Shown here: positions 9,916 to 21,871 of the stretch, piece after piece
How the letters are laid out: every line of letters begins with the position of its first letter
How positions within the stretch are numbered: position 1 is the stretch's first letter
Assembly: GCF_002150785.1 (NCBI RefSeq)
Contig: NZ_MTAZ01000018.1
Location: 1-64,000, forward strand
From: Arenibacter amylolyticus
GTDB lineage: Bacteria > Bacteroidota > Bacteroidia > Flavobacteriales > Flavobacteriaceae
Length of the DNA: 64,000 nt
Direction of reading: 5' to 3'
Position numbers and translations under genes: made by a program
Notes under the pieces: generated by a model
The model's database searches: none
Seen by the model: only the letters and a program-made list of their open reading frames with translations
What the model was told of the DNA's origin: nothing

Positions 9916-9952
9916 AAAAAAGGCCCTTTGCAATGTGCAAAGGGCCTTTTTT
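9916..9952. terminator. Bidirectional intrinsic terminator
   Basis: Perfect inverted repeat: 9916-9932 pairs with 9936-9952 (17 bp, including the A and T tracts) around the loop ATG. The GC core is AGGCCCTTTGCA. It sits between the convergent prfC and DUF3467 genes and has T tracts on both strands, so it can end both transcripts. Confidence 0.93.
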
Positions 9953-9953
9953 A

Positions 9954-10265
9954 TTATGCCTCTCCTGTAGGTCCAAAATTAATTGGAATGGGAGGTTGTT
10001 CGTAATCCTGAATAGTACCGTGGGCCTGCTCAAAACGATTTACGTTGTCGTTCAGCGCCTTTAAAAACTTTTTGGCGTGTTGGGGAGTAAGTATAATTCT
10101 ACTTTTAACCTTGGCTTTTGGCGCACCAGGCATCATACTGATAAAATCTACCACAAATTCGGATACGGAATGGTTAATGATAGCCAGATTGGAATAGACT
10201 CCTTCAGCTGTCTTTTCATCCAATTCTATATTAATCTGATTTTGTTTTTGGTCTTTCTCGCTCAT
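9954..10265 (-). CDS. DUF3467 domain-containing protein
   Basis: A 103-residue cytoplasmic protein of the DUF3467 family, recognised from the features SNLAIINHSVSEFVVDF and LTPQHAKKFLKALNDN. The family is widespread in Bacteroidota and has no established function. It follows rpoC, but a terminator at 10327-10356 lies between them, so it may depend on its own promoter or on readthrough; no exact TAnnTTTG box is visible in the spacer. Association with the rpoBC locus suggests a housekeeping role, which is inference only. Confidence 0.85.
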   Translation of the reverse strand: MSEKDQKQNQINIELDEKTAEGVYSNLAIINHSVSEFVVDFISMMPGAPKAKVKSRIILTPQHAKKFLKALNDNVNRFEQAHGTIQDYEQPPIPINFGPTGEA

Positions 10266-10326
10266 TATTTAACGATTTATAGGTTCTAATTCTTAGGGAT
10301 AAATTAATTTAAATTAGGGGCAAAAA

Positions 10327-10356
10327 AAAACCTCGATGTTAATCCATCGAGGTTTT
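10327..10356 (-). terminator. rpoC intrinsic terminator
   Basis: On the plus strand CCTCGATG (10331-10338) pairs with CATCGAGG (10345-10352) around a 6-nt loop, extended by AAAA/TTTT. Read on the minus strand it is followed by nine T residues (A-run 10322-10330). It starts 7 bp after the rpoC stop and closes the long ribosomal/RNA polymerase cluster. Confidence 0.92.
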
Positions 10357-10362
10357 ATTAGT

Positions 10363-13300
10363 TTAGAATTTCAGCTCCTCTTTTCGGGCCATGATTTCAT
10401 CGTATTCCTCTTTAGAGCCTACAATGATATTGTCATAATCCCTCATTCCCGTTCCAGCTGGAATTCTGTGTCCAACTATCACGTTTTCCTTCAAGCCTTC
10501 CAATGCATCTACTTTTCCGCTTACTGCAGCTTCGTTCAATACTTTGGTAGTTTCCTGGAAAGAAGCCGCTGAGATAAACGACTTGGTCTGCAAGGATGCC
10601 CTAGTAATCCCCTGAAGGATCGGTGTGGCAGTAGCTGCTACCGCCTCCCTAGCAGAGACCAAATTCTTATCATTACGCTTCAACATGGAGTTTTCGTCCC
10701 TTAATTCCCTTGGGGAAATAATTTGACCTGGTTTTAAGTTTTCAGAATCACCAGCATCCTCAACTACCAACTTTCCGTAAATCTCATCGTTCTCTACGAT
10801 AAAGTCTTCCTTGTGAACCAACTGATTTTCCAAGAAAATAGTATCTCCCGGATCTTGGATACGTACCTTACGCATCATCTGACGAACTACCACCTCAAAG
10901 TGCTTGTCATTAATCTTCACCCCTTGTAAACGGTAAACCTCTTGTACTTCGTTTACTAGGTACTGCTGTACTGCAGACGGCCCTTTAATCGCCAAGATAT
11001 CTTCTGGAGTAATAGCCCCATCGGACAATGGCATTCCGGCACGTACGTAATCATTCTCCTGAACTAGGATCTGATTAGACAGTTTTACCAAGTATTTCTT
11101 AACCTCTCCTAATCTAGATTCTATAATGATTTCTCTATTCCCTCGTTTAATCTTTCCAAAGGAAACAACTCCATCAATTTCAGAAACTACCGCAGGGTTA
11201 GATGGGTTACGTGCTTCGAACAATTCGGTAACTCTTGGAAGACCTCCAGTAATATCCCCGGACTTGGCCGATTTACGTGGAATCTTAACCAAAATCTTAC
11301 CTTCCTTAATCTTATCACCATCATCTACCATGATATGTGAACCAACTGGTAAGTTGTAAGAACGCAATACTTCGTTCTTATCGTTCTTGATCAATAAAGT
11401 AGGAATCAACTTTTTGTTTCTGGATTCAGAAATTACTTTCTCCTGGAATCCGGTCTGCTCATCAATTTCTACCTGGTAGGTAACTCCTTGCTCAATATTC
11501 TCATAAGCAATCTGGCCAGTAAATTCTGAAACGATTACCCCGTTATAAGGATCCCACGAACAGATCTTTTGACCTTTCTCAACTTTATCCCCATTCTTAA
11601 TGAACAACTGAGATCCATAAGGAATATTGTTGGTACTAAGTGTAATCCCAGTTTTAGGATCTATTACCTTTACCTCTGAAGTCCTAGAAATTACAATTTC
11701 AGAATCTTCACCTTCCTCATTTTTATTGCTAACGGTTCTCAGCTCTTCTATTTCAGCAATACCAGCATATTTAGCTTCCAGTTTATTGTCCTCTGAAATG
11801 TTTCCTGCAATACCTCCAACGTGGAAGGTTCTCAGGGTTAACTGTGTACCTGGTTCCCCAATGGACTGTGCGGCAACAACACCAACGGCTTCTCCTCTTT
11901 GCACCATTTTATTGGTAGAAAGGTTTCTTCCATAACATTTACCACAAATTCCTTTTAGAGCCTCACAAGTTAACGGCGAACGTACTTCAACCATTTCGAT
12001 CGGAGAAGCATTGATGCGTTTCACATCATCTTCCTTGATTTCCTGTCCTGCTTCTACTAGCAGTTCTTCGGTTAATGGATCGTATACATCGTGTAGAGAA
12101 ACCCTACCTAGGATTCTGTCACCCAATGATTCTACAATCTCCTCGTTCTTTTTAAGTGCTTCTACCTGAATACCTCTTAGGGTCTCACAATCTTCTATAT
12201 TGACAATCACATCCTGGGAAACGTCTACCAGACGACGAGTTAAGTAACCGGCATCTGCCGTTTTCAAGGCCGTATCCGCAAGTCCCTTACGCGCACCGTG
12301 AGTAGAAATAAAGTATTCCAAAATGGATAATCCTTCCTTAAAGTTGGATAGAATGGGGTTTTCAATAATTTCCCCACCTCCAGCGGTAGATTTCTTAGGC
12401 TTCGCCATCAATCCACGCATACCGGTTAACTGGCGAATCTGCTCCTTAGAACCCCTTGCCCCAGAATCCAACATCATATACACAGAGTTAAACCCTTGCA
12501 TGTCTTCACGAATTCGCTTCATAGCCAATTCGGTCAACACCGTATTGGTAGATGTCCACACGTCAATTACCTGGTTATAACGTTCGTTATTGGTAATTAG
12601 ACCCATGTTATAGTTTGCCATAATACCATCGACCTGTGCGTTGGCATCTGCAATCATCTCATCTTTTTCTTTAGGAATAATAATATCCCCTAAGCTAAAG
12701 GATAGTCCACCTCTAAAGGCGAAATCATATCCCATGGTCTTGATCTTATCCAAGAACTCTGCCGTTTCGGGAACACTAGTAACTCTTAAGATATTACCAA
12801 TAATATCCCTTAACGATTTCTTATTCAATACTTCGTTGATATATCCTGCTTCTTCTGGTACTACCATATTAAACAAGACCCTACCTACGGTTGTTGGTAT
12901 AATTTGATTTACCAACTCTCCTTCTTCATTAAAGTTCTTTGCACGCACTTTAATGCCTGCGTTAAGATCTAAACGTCCTTCGTTGTAAGCAATCACTACC
13001 TCTTCATAGGAGTAGAAAGTAAGTCCTTCTCCTTTAACCTCTTCCTCTGGAGTAGATTTCTTTTCCTTGGTCATATAGTACAGACCCAAAACCATATCCT
13101 GTGAAGGTACAGTAATAGGAGAACCATTTGCCGGGTTAAGAATGTTATGTGATGCCAACATCAATAGTTGGGCTTCCAAAATTGCTTCTGGACCCAACGG
13201 AAGGTGTACTGCCATCTGGTCACCATCAAAATCCGCGTTAAAAGCCGTACATACCAATGGGTGAAGACGGATTGCCTTACCTTCTATCAGTTTAGGCTGA

Positions 13301-14661
13301 AACGCTTGTATACCTAGACGGTGCAAGGTAGGAGCACGGTTCAATAGTACTGGATGTCCTTTTAAGACATTTTCCAGGATATCCCAAACTACCGGTTCTT
13401 TGCGGTCTATTATTTTCTTGGCAGACTTAACAGTTTTTACAATTCCCCTTTCAATCAATTTACGGATTACAAAAGGCTTGTAAAGTTCTGCGGCCATATC
13501 CTTAGGCAAACCACATTCGAACAACTTCATCTCTGGTCCTACAACAATAACCGAACGAGCAGAGTAATCCACACGTTTACCCAAAAGGTTTTGACGGAAA
13601 CGTCCTTGCTTACCTTTTAAGGAATCGGAAAGTGATTTTAGAGGCCTGTTAGATTCAGTTTTTACTGCTGATGCCTTACGGGTGTTATCAAATAGGGAAT
13701 CTACAGCTTCCTGAAGCATACGCTTCTCATTTCTAAGAATAACTTCTGGAGCTTTGATTTCTACCAATCTTTTAAGACGGTTATTTCTAATGATAACCCT
13801 TCTATACAGATCATTTAAATCCGAGGTGGCAAAACGACCACCATCCAAGGGTACCAATGGACGTAATTCTGGTGGAATAACCGGAATAACCTTCATGATC
13901 ATCCACTCCGGATTATTCTCTCTATTCTCTTGAGACTCCCTTAGGGCCTCTACTACCTGAAGTCTTTTTAATGCCTCGGTCTTACGCTGCTTGGAAGTTT
14001 CTGTATTGGCCTTATGTCTAAGTTCGTAGGATAGTTCTTTTAAGTCTATCCTAGACAATAGGTCAATTAGACACTCCGCTCCCATTTTAGCAATAAACTT
14101 GTTGGGATCGGAATCTTCCAGGTATTGATTTTCCTGAGGAATGGATTCCATTACATTTAAGTACTCCTCCTCACTCAGGAAGTCCATCTTCTTAATTTCT
14201 TCCCCTTCTGGACCTTTAGCGATTCCAGGCTGTATTACTACGTAACGTTCGTAGTAAATAATCATATCCAATTTCTTGGAAGGCAATCCTAATAGGTATC
14301 CAATTTTATTTGGAAGGGAACGGAAGTACCATATATGGGCAACGGGTACTACTAAATTAATGTGTCCTACCCTATCCCTACGGACTTTTTTCTCTGTTAC
14401 CTCTACGCCACAACGATCACAAACGATCCCGCGGTAGCGAATTCTCTTGTACTTGCCACAAGCACACTCGTAATCCTTTACAGGACCAAAGATACGCTCA
14501 CAGAAAAGACCGTCACGCTCTGGTTTGTGCGTTCTATAGTTAATAGTTTCAGGTTTTAAAACCTCACCTCGGGACTCTGCCAAAATAGCTTCTGGAGAGG
14601 CCAACCCGATTGAAATTTTATTGAACCTTTTAACGGTATTATTATCTTTTAGTCTAGCCAT
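10363..14661 (-). CDS. rpoC: DNA-directed RNA polymerase subunit beta prime
   Basis: A 1432-residue catalytic subunit of RNA polymerase. The N-terminal zinc site CACGKYKR...CDRCGVEV is near residues 60-85. The catalytic magnesium-binding motif NADFDGDQM is around residue 470. A second zinc-binding cluster is in the C-terminal half ([13 protein letters not shown]). Length is normal for Bacteroidota. It lies 62 bp downstream of rpoB, in the standard order, and is transcribed with it. The start codon gives [14 protein letters not shown], the usual flavobacterial N-terminus. Confidence 0.98.
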   Translation of the reverse strand: MARLKDNNTVKRFNKISIGLASPEAILAESRGEVLKPETINYRTHKPERDGLFCERIFGPVKDYECACGKYKRIRYRGIVCDRCGVEVTEKKVRRDRVGHINLVVPVAHIWYFRSLPNKIGYLLGLPSKKLDMIIYYERYVVIQPGIAKGPEGEEIKKMDFLSEEEYLNVMESIPQENQYLEDSDPNKFIAKMGAECLIDLLSRIDLKELSYELRHKANTETSKQRKTEALKRLQVVEALRESQENRENNPEWMIMKVIPVIPPELRPLVPLDGGRFATSDLNDLYRRVIIRNNRLKRLVEIKAPEVILRNEKRMLQEAVDSLFDNTRKASAVKTESNRPLKSLSDSLKGKQGRFRQNLLGKRVDYSARSVIVVGPEMKLFECGLPKDMAAELYKPFVIRKLIERGIVKTVKSAKKIIDRKEPVVWDILENVLKGHPVLLNRAPTLHRLGIQAFQPKLIEGKAIRLHPLVCTAFNADFDGDQMAVHLPLGPEAILEAQLLMLASHNILNPANGSPITVPSQDMVLGLYYMTKEKKSTPEEEVKGEGLTFYSYEEVVIAYNEGRLDLNAGIKVRAKNFNEEGELVNQIIPTTVGRVLFNMVVPEEAGYINEVLNKKSLRDIIGNILRVTSVPETAEFLDKIKTMGYDFAFRGGLSFSLGDIIIPKEKDEMIADANAQVDGIMANYNMGLITNNERYNQVIDVWTSTNTVLTELAMKRIREDMQGFNSVYMMLDSGARGSKEQIRQLTGMRGLMAKPKKSTAGGGEIIENPILSNFKEGLSILEYFISTHGARKGLADTALKTADAGYLTRRLVDVSQDVIVNIEDCETLRGIQVEALKKNEEIVESLGDRILGRVSLHDVYDPLTEELLVEAGQEIKEDDVKRINASPIEMVEVRSPLTCEALKGICGKCYGRNLSTNKMVQRGEAVGVVAAQSIGEPGTQLTLRTFHVGGIAGNISEDNKLEAKYAGIAEIEELRTVSNKNEEGEDSEIVISRTSEVKVIDPKTGITLSTNNIPYGSQLFIKNGDKVEKGQKICSWDPYNGVIVSEFTGQIAYENIEQGVTYQVEIDEQTGFQEKVISESRNKKLIPTLLIKNDKNEVLRSYNLPVGSHIMVDDGDKIKEGKILVKIPRKSAKSGDITGGLPRVTELFEARNPSNPAVVSEIDGVVSFGKIKRGNREIIIESRLGEVKKYLVKLSNQILVQENDYVRAGMPLSDGAITPEDILAIKGPSAVQQYLVNEVQEVYRLQGVKINDKHFEVVVRQMMRKVRIQDPGDTIFLENQLVHKEDFIVENDEIYGKLVVEDAGDSENLKPGQIISPRELRDENSMLKRNDKNLVSAREAVAATATPILQGITRASLQTKSFISAASFQETTKVLNEAAVSGKVDALEGLKENVIVGHRIPAGTGMRDYDNIIVGSKEEYDEIMARKEELKF

Positions 14662-14723
14662 AACTATATTCTGATACTAATTTAATTCTAATTGTTAGGA
14701 ATAGTGTTCAAAACCTATTCTCA

Positions 14724-17700
14724 TTATTCTTCCAATCTTATGTCTAAACTTAAACCTTTAAGTTCGTGCATTAATACGTTGAAAGATTCTGGCAATCCAG
14801 GTTCAGGCATGGTTTCTCCCTTAACGATAGACTCATATGTCTTGGCTCTTCCAATAACATCATCAGATTTAACCGTTAATATTTCACGTAGGGTTGCAGA
14901 AGCTCCATACGCTTCCAAGGCCCACACTTCCATCTCTCCAAATCGCTGACCTCCAAATTGAGCTTTACCTCCTAATGGCTGCTGCGTAATTAGCGAGTAG
15001 GGTCCTATAGAACGCGAGTGCATCTTATCATCTACCATGTGACCTAATTTCAACATATAAATCACCCCTACTGTTGCAGGCTGGTGGAAACGCTGACCCG
15101 TGCCTCCGTCATATAGATAGGTATGTCCGTATCTAGGAATTCCAGCTTCATCCGTAAAGGTATTGATCTCGTCCAAGTCGGCTCCATCAAAAATTGCGGT
15201 AGCGTATTTCTTACCTAATTTTAATCCGGCCCATCCTAGAACAGTCTCATAAATCTGACCAATGTTCATACGGGAAGGTACCCCTAGTGGGTTTAGTACA
15301 ATATCTACTGGAGTTCCGTCTTCCAAGAACGGCATATCCTCATGACGTACAATTCTAGAAACAATACCTTTGTTTCCGTGACGTCCTGCCATCTTATCTC
15401 CTACCTTCAGTTTACGTTTTTTAGCAACATACACCTTGGCTAGTTTCATAATTCCAGAAGGCAGTTCATCTCCAACAGAAATGGTAAACTTATCCCTTCT
15501 TAGGTTACCTTGAAGGTCGTTTAGTTTAATCTTATAGTTATGCAAAAGATCGTTCACCAAAGCGTTGCACTCCTTATCCGTAGTCCAACTTCCTCCTACC
15601 AAGTGGGCGAAATCGTCTACTGCGTTCAACATTCTCAAGGTGTATTTCTTTCCTTTTGGAAGTACTTCCTCCCCAAGGTCGTTTAATACGCCCTGTGAAG
15701 TTTTACCATTGACCAAGGTGAACAGCTTTTCTACCAATACATCTTTCAGCTGTTGGAATTTTACTTCGTATTCCAACTCCAATTTTGCCAATTCCTCTTT
15801 GTCTTCAGAACGCTTACGCTTATCCTTTACAGATCTAGAGAATAATTTCTTATCGATGACCACTCCATGTAGGGAAGGGGAAGCTTTTAAGGAAGCATCC
15901 TTAACATCTCCTGCCTTGTCTCCAAAGATGGCACGCAATAATTTTTCTTCCGGTGTTGGATCTGATTCCCCTTTTGGGGTAATCTTACCAATAAGGATAT
16001 CCCCAGGCTTCACTTCGGCTCCAATACGGATCATTCCGTATTCGTCCAAATCCTTGGTAGCTTCCTCAGAAACGTTTGGAATATCATTGGTTAATTCCTC
16101 AGCTCCCAATTTGGTATCCCTTACTTCCAACGCGTACTCATCTACGTGAATAGAAGTAAATATATCCTCTCTTACCACTTTTTCGGAAATCACAATAGCA
16201 TCCTCAAAGTTGTAACCTTTCCATGGCATAAAGGCCACTACAAGGTTTCTACCCAATGCTAATTCGCCGTTTTCAGTAGCATATCCTTCACAAAGTACCT
16301 GTCCTTTTTTAACTCTATACCCTTTTCTTACAATGGGTTTAAGGTTAATACTGGTACCTTGGTTAGTCTTTCTAAATTTCACCAACTCATAGGTCTTGGA
16401 ATCTTCATCAAAACTTACCAGTTTTTCATCCTCGGTCCTATCGTACTTAATGGTGATCTTCTTAGAATCCACATATTCCACAACCCCATCGCCTTCTGCA
16501 TTTATCAATACTCGAGAGTCTGATGCAACCTGACGTTCCAATCCGGTACCTACAATAGGCGCCTCTGGTCTTAACAGGGGTACTGCCTGTCTCATCATGT
16601 TAGATCCCATCAAAGCCCTGTTCGCATCATCGTGCTCCAAGAATGGAATTAAGGAGGCAGAGATAGAAGCAATTTGGTTAGGAGCAACATCCGTATAGTT
16701 CAATTCTACTGGATCTACTACTGGGAAATCGCCCTCTTCCCTTGCAATCAGTTTTTCTGGTGTGATGGTACCTTCATCATCCATAGGAATGTTTGCTTGT
16801 GCAATTTTCATTCCTTCTTCCTCTTCTGCACTTAGGTAGATAGCATCGTCTAGATTAACTTTTCCATCTTCCACTCTACGGTAGGGAGTTTCCAAGAAGC
16901 CCATTGGGTTTACCTTGGCAAAAACCGATAGCGAAGAAATTAACCCAATATTGGGTCCTTCAGGAGTTTCAATCGGACAAAGTCTTCCGTAGTGCGTATA
17001 GTGAACGTCACGTACCTCAAACCCTGCTCTCTCTCTGGATAATCCACCTGGCCCTAATGCAGACAGCCTTCTCTTGTGCGTAATTTCCGCCAAGGGGTTG
17101 GTCTGGTCCATAAATTGGGACAACTGGTTGGTTCCAAAGAAGGAGTTGATCACCGAAGACAATGTTTTCGCGTTGATCAAATCAATTGGGGTAAACACCT
17201 CGTTGTCACGTACGTTCATACGTTCACGAATAGTTCTGGCCATACGGGCAAGACCTACACCAAACTGTTGTGACAATTGTTCACCTACCGTTCTAACCCT
17301 ACGGTTAGAAAGGTGGTCGATATCATCGATCTCCGCTTTGGAATTGATCAATTCTATCAAATATTTTATAATGGTAATGATATCTTCCCTGGTAAGGACC
17401 TGCTTGTCCATGGCGATGTCCAAACCAAGTTTTTTATTCATTCTATAACGTCCTACCTCTCCCAAGTTATAACGCTGATCGGAGAAGAACAACTTATCTA
17501 TAATACCACGAGCAGTCTCCTCATCTGGCGGCTCTGCGTTACGCAATTGACGATAGATGTGTTCAACAGCTTCTTTTTCGGAGTTAGTTGGATCCTTTTG
17601 AAGGGTATTGTGAATAATGGAATAATCACTCTGTCCACTATTCTCCTTGTGCAAGAGGATAGATTTTACATCGGCGTCCAAGATTTCCGGAATATGTTCT

Positions 17701-18533
17701 TTTTCTAGAACGGTGTCACGATCCAAGATAATCTCGTTTCGCTCAATTGAGACCACTTCGCCCGTATCTTCATCCACAAAATCCTCGTGCCAAGTGTTCA
17801 ATACTCTAGCTGCCAATTTACGGCCAAGCACTTTTTTAAGTCCGGCATTGGAAACTTTTATTTCTTCCGAAAGATCAAATATTTCCAAGATGTCCTTATC
17901 CCTTTCATAGCCTATTGCTCTAAACAGGGTAGTAACAGGTAATTTTTTCTTTCTATCAATATAAGCGTACATAACGCCATTGATATCAGTTGCAAATTCT
18001 ATCCAAGATCCTTTAAAAGGAATTACCCTGGCAGAATACAACTTAGTTCCATTTGCATGGAAGGATTGTCCGAAGAAAACCCCAGGAGAACGGTGTAACT
18101 GAGAAACAACTACACGCTCGGCACCGTTTACCACAAAGGTACCACTAGGAGTCATATAAGGAATTGTACCCAAGTACACATCCTGTACGATGGTCTCGAA
18201 ATCCTCATGCTCTGGATCTGTACAATATAATTTTAATCTAGCTTTTAGAGGAACACTGTACGTAAGTCCACGCTCTATACATTCTTGAATGGAATATCTA
18301 GGTGGATCAATAAAATAGTCTAAAAATTCTAGGACGAACTGGTTCCTGGTGTCTGTAATGGGAAAGTTTTCCATGAAGGTGTTATACAACCCTTCATTGC
18401 CCCTTTCGTCAGATTTGGTCTCAAGTTGAAAAAAATCTTGAAATGATTTAATCTGAATGTCCAAGAAATCCGGATAATCCGGCGTGTTCTTAGCGGATGC
18501 GAAACTTATTCTTTCAGTCTGATTTGTGAACAT
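14724..18533 (-). CDS. rpoB: DNA-directed RNA polymerase subunit beta
   Basis: A 1269-residue RNA polymerase subunit. The frame is open 30 codons further upstream (to 18623), but I place the start at the ATG complementing 18531-18533. This gives [16 protein letters not shown], the usual N-terminus in this family, and keeps the upstream hairpin (18600-18643) out of the coding sequence. The rifampicin pocket (about residues 464-495) carries Asp476, His486 and Ser491, equivalent to E. coli Asp516, His526 and Ser531, so the visible pocket is of the sensitive type. The C-terminus is the conserved [15 protein letters not shown] type. An attenuator-like hairpin separates it from rplL. Confidence 0.97.
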   Translation of the reverse strand: MFTNQTERISFASAKNTPDYPDFLDIQIKSFQDFFQLETKSDERGNEGLYNTFMENFPITDTRNQFVLEFLDYFIDPPRYSIQECIERGLTYSVPLKARLKLYCTDPEHEDFETIVQDVYLGTIPYMTPSGTFVVNGAERVVVSQLHRSPGVFFGQSFHANGTKLYSARVIPFKGSWIEFATDINGVMYAYIDRKKKLPVTTLFRAIGYERDKDILEIFDLSEEIKVSNAGLKKVLGRKLAARVLNTWHEDFVDEDTGEVVSIERNEIILDRDTVLEKEHIPEILDADVKSILLHKENSGQSDYSIIHNTLQKDPTNSEKEAVEHIYRQLRNAEPPDEETARGIIDKLFFSDQRYNLGEVGRYRMNKKLGLDIAMDKQVLTREDIITIIKYLIELINSKAEIDDIDHLSNRRVRTVGEQLSQQFGVGLARMARTIRERMNVRDNEVFTPIDLINAKTLSSVINSFFGTNQLSQFMDQTNPLAEITHKRRLSALGPGGLSRERAGFEVRDVHYTHYGRLCPIETPEGPNIGLISSLSVFAKVNPMGFLETPYRRVEDGKVNLDDAIYLSAEEEEGMKIAQANIPMDDEGTITPEKLIAREEGDFPVVDPVELNYTDVAPNQIASISASLIPFLEHDDANRALMGSNMMRQAVPLLRPEAPIVGTGLERQVASDSRVLINAEGDGVVEYVDSKKITIKYDRTEDEKLVSFDEDSKTYELVKFRKTNQGTSINLKPIVRKGYRVKKGQVLCEGYATENGELALGRNLVVAFMPWKGYNFEDAIVISEKVVREDIFTSIHVDEYALEVRDTKLGAEELTNDIPNVSEEATKDLDEYGMIRIGAEVKPGDILIGKITPKGESDPTPEEKLLRAIFGDKAGDVKDASLKASPSLHGVVIDKKLFSRSVKDKRKRSEDKEELAKLELEYEVKFQQLKDVLVEKLFTLVNGKTSQGVLNDLGEEVLPKGKKYTLRMLNAVDDFAHLVGGSWTTDKECNALVNDLLHNYKIKLNDLQGNLRRDKFTISVGDELPSGIMKLAKVYVAKKRKLKVGDKMAGRHGNKGIVSRIVRHEDMPFLEDGTPVDIVLNPLGVPSRMNIGQIYETVLGWAGLKLGKKYATAIFDGADLDEINTFTDEAGIPRYGHTYLYDGGTGQRFHQPATVGVIYMLKLGHMVDDKMHSRSIGPYSLITQQPLGGKAQFGGQRFGEMEVWALEAYGASATLREILTVKSDDVIGRAKTYESIVKGETMPEPGLPESFNVLMHELKGLSLDIRLEE

Positions 18534-18599
18534 CAATGGACAAAATTTTGATCGTGAATACTTAATTGGGTCGTGTATCCCTTTATACACGGTATGTAT

Positions 18600-18643
18600 A
18601 AAAAGGCTTAGGTCTAGCCACAAAAAGCGGAAAGACCTAAACC
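18600..18643 (-). terminator. Attenuator-like hairpin between rplL and rpoB
   Basis: Read on the minus strand: GGTTTAGGTCT (18643-18633) pairs with AGACCTAAGCC (18615-18605), 11 bp with one G-T pair. Inside, CCGC and GTGG add a 4-bp stem with a TTTTT loop, across a symmetric 2x2 internal loop. Five T residues follow immediately. The form is that of an intrinsic terminator placed after rplL and 67 bp before the rpoB ATG. It probably lets only part of the ribosomal-protein transcripts continue into rpoBC. Confidence 0.75.
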
Positions 18644-18665
18644 AGAATAATTATGGTTGTCGCTA

Positions 18666-19043
18666 TTATTTAAGCTCAACTTCTGCTCCTGCTTCTTCCA
18701 ATTGAGATTTAATTGCCTCAGCCTCTTCTTTAGCAACAGCTTCCTTAACAGCTTTAGGTGCGCTATCAACGATGTCCTTAGCATCTTTCAATCCTAAACC
18801 AGTCAATTCCTTAACCAATTTAACAACTGCTAATTTAGAACCACCAGCGGCTTTCAAAATTACGTCGAATTCAGTTTGCTCCTCAGCAGCTTCACCACCT
18901 TCGGCTCCACCACCAGCAGCAACAGCAACTGCAGCAGCTGCAGGCTCAATACCGTACTCCTCTTTTAATATTGCAGCTAACTCATTTACTTCTTTTACTG
19001 TAAGGTTAACCAATTGTTCTGCGAAATCTTTTAATTCTGCCAT
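18666..19043 (-). CDS. rplL: 50S ribosomal protein L7/L12
   Basis: A 125-residue acidic stalk protein. The N-terminal dimerisation helix (about 1-35) is joined by an Ala/Gly/Glu-rich hinge (about 36-55) to the conserved C-terminal domain with [19 protein letters not shown], the factor-binding face. It recruits translational GTPases such as EF-Tu and RF3, both encoded in this window. It lies 53 bp after rplJ, and the attenuator-like hairpin follows before rpoB. Confidence 0.98.
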   Translation of the reverse strand: MAELKDFAEQLVNLTVKEVNELAAILKEEYGIEPAAAAVAVAAGGGAEGGEAAEEQTEFDVILKAAGGSKLAVVKLVKELTGLGLKDAKDIVDSAPKAVKEAVAKEEAEAIKSQLEEAGAEVELK

Positions 19044-19096
19044 TTTTCTATCGTTTAATAAAATTTTAAAATATAATTGTTTTTAGTGCGTACGTA

Positions 19097-19612
19097 TTAT
19101 TTTTCTGATAACGTCTTCAGAATTCCAGCAAGCTTACCTCCACCGGACTTAAGTCCAGAGATAACATTCTTAGCTGGGGATTGTAACAATCCAATGATTT
19201 CGCCAACCATTTCCTCTTTAGACTTGATACTCTCTAGAGTATTCAATTGATCGTCACCAATATAGATTGCCTCGGCTATATAAGCCCCTTTCAAAACAGG
19301 CTTATCGGCTTTCTTTCTAAAGTTCTTGATTAACTTTGCAGGTGCGTTACCAGTTTCAGAAAACATTACGGAGGTACTTCCCTTCAAAACTTCCGGAAGT
19401 TCACCAAAGTCCTTTTCAGAGGCCTCCATTGCTTTTGCAAGCATAGTGTTCTTAACTACTGCAAGTCTAATATTTGCTTTGTAACAAGCCCTTCTTAAAG
19501 CTGAAGTTTTCTCAGCATTCAATCCAGAAATGTCAGTCAAATAAATTGTGGAGCTTTCCGCCAATTGAGCAGTTAAATCCTGTATAACATTTACTTTCTC
19601 TTCTCTTGTCAT
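19097..19612 (-). CDS. rplJ: 50S ribosomal protein L10
   Basis: A 171-residue stalk base protein that anchors L7/L12 dimers. Typical N-terminus MTREEKVNVIQDLTAQL and the LRRACYKANIRLAVVKNTML segment. It is separated from rplA by only 22 bp, so there is no room for the long L10-binding leader known from other bacteria; any autoregulation must act elsewhere. Confidence 0.97.
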   Translation of the reverse strand: MTREEKVNVIQDLTAQLAESSTIYLTDISGLNAEKTSALRRACYKANIRLAVVKNTMLAKAMEASEKDFGELPEVLKGSTSVMFSETGNAPAKLIKNFRKKADKPVLKGAYIAEAIYIGDDQLNTLESIKSKEEMVGEIIGLLQSPAKNVISGLKSGGGKLAGILKTLSEK

Positions 19613-19634
19613 AATAAAATCTTTTGACTAACAG

Positions 19635-20324
19635 TTAATCTACTTTTGGATCCAATGCAACACTAGGACTCATAGTACTGGACATATAAATTGATTTCAT
19701 ATACACCCCTTTAGCCGCCGTTGGCCTTAACTTTAACAAGGTATCCAACAACTCATTGGCATTATCCGCAATCTTATCTGCTGAGAAAGATACCTTCCCA
19801 ATAGCTGCGTGCACAATTCCTGTTTTGTCAACTTTAAAATCTATCTTACCAGCTTTCACCTCCGTAACCGCCTTGGCTACGTCCATGGTTACTGTACCAG
19901 TTTTTGGATTAGGCATAAGACCTCTTGGCCCTAAAACTCTACCTAGTGGACCTAATTTCCCCATTACACTTGGCATGGTGATAATTACATCTACATCGGT
20001 CCAACCACCTTTAATTTTATCCAAATACTCATCTAAACCTACATAGTCAGCACCAGCCTCTTTTGCCTCTGCTTCCTTATCAGGCGTTACCAATGCCAAA
20101 ACCTTAACATCCTTACCTGTTCCATGAGGAAGTGTTACCACCCCACGTACCATTTGATTGGCTTTTCTTGGATCTACACCCAAACGCACCGCCAATTCAA
20201 CAGATGAATCAAAATTTGTATTGGTTATCTCTTTTACTAAAGCAGCAGCTTCAGCAACAGAATAGAGCTTATTCTTATCTATCTTGCCCTGAGCTTCCTT
20301 TTGCTTCTTTGTTAATTTTGCCAT
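19635..20324 (-). CDS. rplA: 50S ribosomal protein L1
   Basis: A 229-residue L1-stalk protein, which binds 23S rRNA and helps move tRNA out of the E site. Conserved [17 protein letters not shown] and [11 protein letters not shown] motifs are present. Normal length. It lies 20 bp after rplK in the usual K-A-J-L order. Confidence 0.98.
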   Translation of the reverse strand: MAKLTKKQKEAQGKIDKNKLYSVAEAAALVKEITNTNFDSSVELAVRLGVDPRKANQMVRGVVTLPHGTGKDVKVLALVTPDKEAEAKEAGADYVGLDEYLDKIKGGWTDVDVIITMPSVMGKLGPLGRVLGPRGLMPNPKTGTVTMDVAKAVTEVKAGKIDFKVDKTGIVHAAIGKVSFSADKIADNANELLDTLLKLRPTAAKGVYMKSIYMSSTMSPSVALDPKVD

Positions 20325-20344
20325 TCTAAATTGCTTTTAAGATT

Positions 20345-20782
20345 TTAAAAAGGTCTCGTGCCTGCTACTTTTAAACCCATAGATCTAGCTGTACCAGCTA
20401 CCATGCTCATTGCGGATTCTACCGTAAAGGCATTTAAATCTACCATTTTGTCCTCAGCGATTGCTTTAACCTGATCCCAAGTAACACTGGCCACCTTGTT
20501 TCTGTTAGGCTCGCCAGATCCTTTTTTAACCTTAGCCGCTTCCATTAATTGAACTGCCGCTGGCGGTGTCTTTACAACAAAGTCGAACGACTTGTCTTTA
20601 TAAACCGTGATCGCAACGGGCAGAACTTTTCCTGCTTTATCCTGTGTACGCGCATTAAATTGCTTACAGAATTCCATTATGTTAACCCCGGCAGCACCTA
20701 AAGCGGGTCCAACCGGTGGCGACGGATTCGCAGCACCTCCCCTAACTTGTAGTTTAACTACTTTACTTACTTCTTTTGCCAT
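20345..20782 (-). CDS. rplK: 50S ribosomal protein L11
   Basis: A 145-residue protein of the GTPase-associated centre. The N-terminal proline-rich segment [20 protein letters not shown] and the C-terminal rRNA-binding [12 protein letters not shown] segment are intact. It is first of the K-A-J-L group and separated from nusG by 105 bp. I found no exact TAnnTTTG box in that spacer, only a 6-bp GGTGTT/AACACC inverted repeat (20805-20827), so cotranscription with nusG is likely. Confidence 0.98.
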   Translation of the reverse strand: MAKEVSKVVKLQVRGGAANPSPPVGPALGAAGVNIMEFCKQFNARTQDKAGKVLPVAITVYKDKSFDFVVKTPPAAVQLMEAAKVKKGSGEPNRNKVASVTWDQVKAIAEDKMVDLNAFTVESAMSMVAGTARSMGLKVAGTRPF

Positions 20783-20887
20783 TGTTTCTAATTAAATTTA
20801 AAGTGGTGTTAAATTGGAAGCAACACCCCTTTCAACTATGTAACAGTTCTTATTAATTCTTTGTTTGTTGAAGGTAATTAACGCTTG

Positions 20888-21439
20888 CTAGATTTTCTCT
20901 ACCTGCATATAACTAAGCTCCAAAGGTGTTTTTCTTCCAAAGATCTTCACCATCACCTCTAGCTTGCGTTTTTCTTCGTTGATCTTCTCTACGGTACCAT
21001 TAAATCCATTGAATGGACCATCGATAACTTTTACGGTCTCCCCAAATACGAACGGAATGGCAACGCTGTCTGTTTTTACAGCCAACTCATCTACCTTACC
21101 TAGCATCCTGTTCACCTCTGATTTTCTCAATGGAACAGGGTCTCCGCCTTTGGTTTCACCCAAAAATCCGATCACGTTGGTTATAGAGCGGATAATATGA
21201 ACCATCTCACCTCCAAGGTTGGCTTTCACCATAATATACCCTGGGAAATAAACGCGTTCTTTATTTATTTTTTTCCCATTTCTGATCTGTACTACTTTTT
21301 CCGTAGGAACTAAAACCTCTTCCAAATAGTCCTCAAACCCCAAACGGGCAACTTCCGTCTCTATATAGCCTTTAATCTTGTTCTCTTGACCACTGACAGC
21401 TCTTACCACATACCATTTCTTTTCCAACACTTCAGACAT
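20888..21439 (-). CDS. nusG: Transcription termination/antitermination factor NusG
   Basis: A 183-residue NusG. The NGN domain (about 5-115) binds RNA polymerase, starting KKWYVVRAVSGQENKIKGYI with PGYIMVKA. A C-terminal KOW domain (about 130-183) has the GPFNGFNGTVEKIN loop. It links RNA polymerase to the ribosome or Rho. It lies 10 bp after secE; this pairing is nearly universal. Confidence 0.97.
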   Translation of the reverse strand: MSEVLEKKWYVVRAVSGQENKIKGYIETEVARLGFEDYLEEVLVPTEKVVQIRNGKKINKERVYFPGYIMVKANLGGEMVHIIRSITNVIGFLGETKGGDPVPLRKSEVNRMLGKVDELAVKTDSVAIPFVFGETVKVIDGPFNGFNGTVEKINEEKRKLEVMVKIFGRKTPLELSYMQVEKI

Positions 21440-21449
21440 AGAGCTACTC

Positions 21450-21638
21450 TTAATTGATTATGTTATTGAAATAAAATTGAATTACTCTACCAAATACAGT
21501 ATCCACACCCCAAGTCGCCAACGCAAAAACAATGGAAAATACCGCTACTATAACCATTAAATTGGTAGATTCTGCCCTAGGAGGCAAAGAAACATTATTC
21601 TTAAGTTCCTCAATGGATTCTGATATATATGTAAACAT
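21450..21638 (-). CDS. secE: Preprotein translocase subunit SecE
   Basis: A 62-residue single-span SecE, the clamp of the SecYEG channel. An amphipathic N-terminal helix (ISESIEELKNNVSLPP) leads into one transmembrane helix (about 27-50). The small one-span form is normal outside enterobacteria. It lies between tRNA-Trp (152 bp upstream) and nusG (10 bp downstream). Confidence 0.93.
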   Translation of the reverse strand: MFTYISESIEELKNNVSLPPRAESTNLMVIVAVFSIVFALATWGVDTVFGRVIQFYFNNIIN

Positions 21639-21790
21639 GCAGCGTGTCTTTATTTTCTTAACTGACTTCCGGGCACTTAGCAGAGATCCCCCTACCTTCC
21701 CTTAAAGCCTTACTCTATTTCAACTCAGGCTTCGTATTGTCCTGTTACTCTAAAAGCAACAAGAACTTTAAAACCCTTAGCTTTACTTTG

Positions 21791-21863
21791 CACGGGCGGA
21801 GAGGCTCGAACTCCCGACACCTGGTTTTGGAGACCAGTGCTCTACCAACTGAGCTACACCCGT
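21791..21863 (-). tRNA. tRNA-Trp (CCA anticodon)
   Basis: A 73-nt cloverleaf. Acceptor ACGGGTG pairs with CGCCCGT (one G-T pair). The D-arm has AGCTCAGTTGGTAGAGC, the anticodon loop CTCCAAA, and the T-arm GTTCGAG. The discriminator is G; the 3' CCA is not encoded. It lies between tuf and secE, as is usual in Bacteroidota. Confidence 0.97.
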
Positions 21864-21871
21864 TTATAAGA

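Noticed and set aside
15565-16149. 194-codon open frame on the plus strand inside rpoB
   Set aside because: Antisense shadow of a highly conserved gene with Ser/Leu-rich, low-complexity translation and no domain.
18534-18623. Upstream extension of rpoB by 30 codons
   Set aside because: It covers the attenuator hairpin and adds no conserved residues; MFTNQTERI is the family N-terminus.
19613-19634. L10-type ribosomal leader before rplJ
   Set aside because: Only 22 bp separate rplA and rplJ; no room for the structure.
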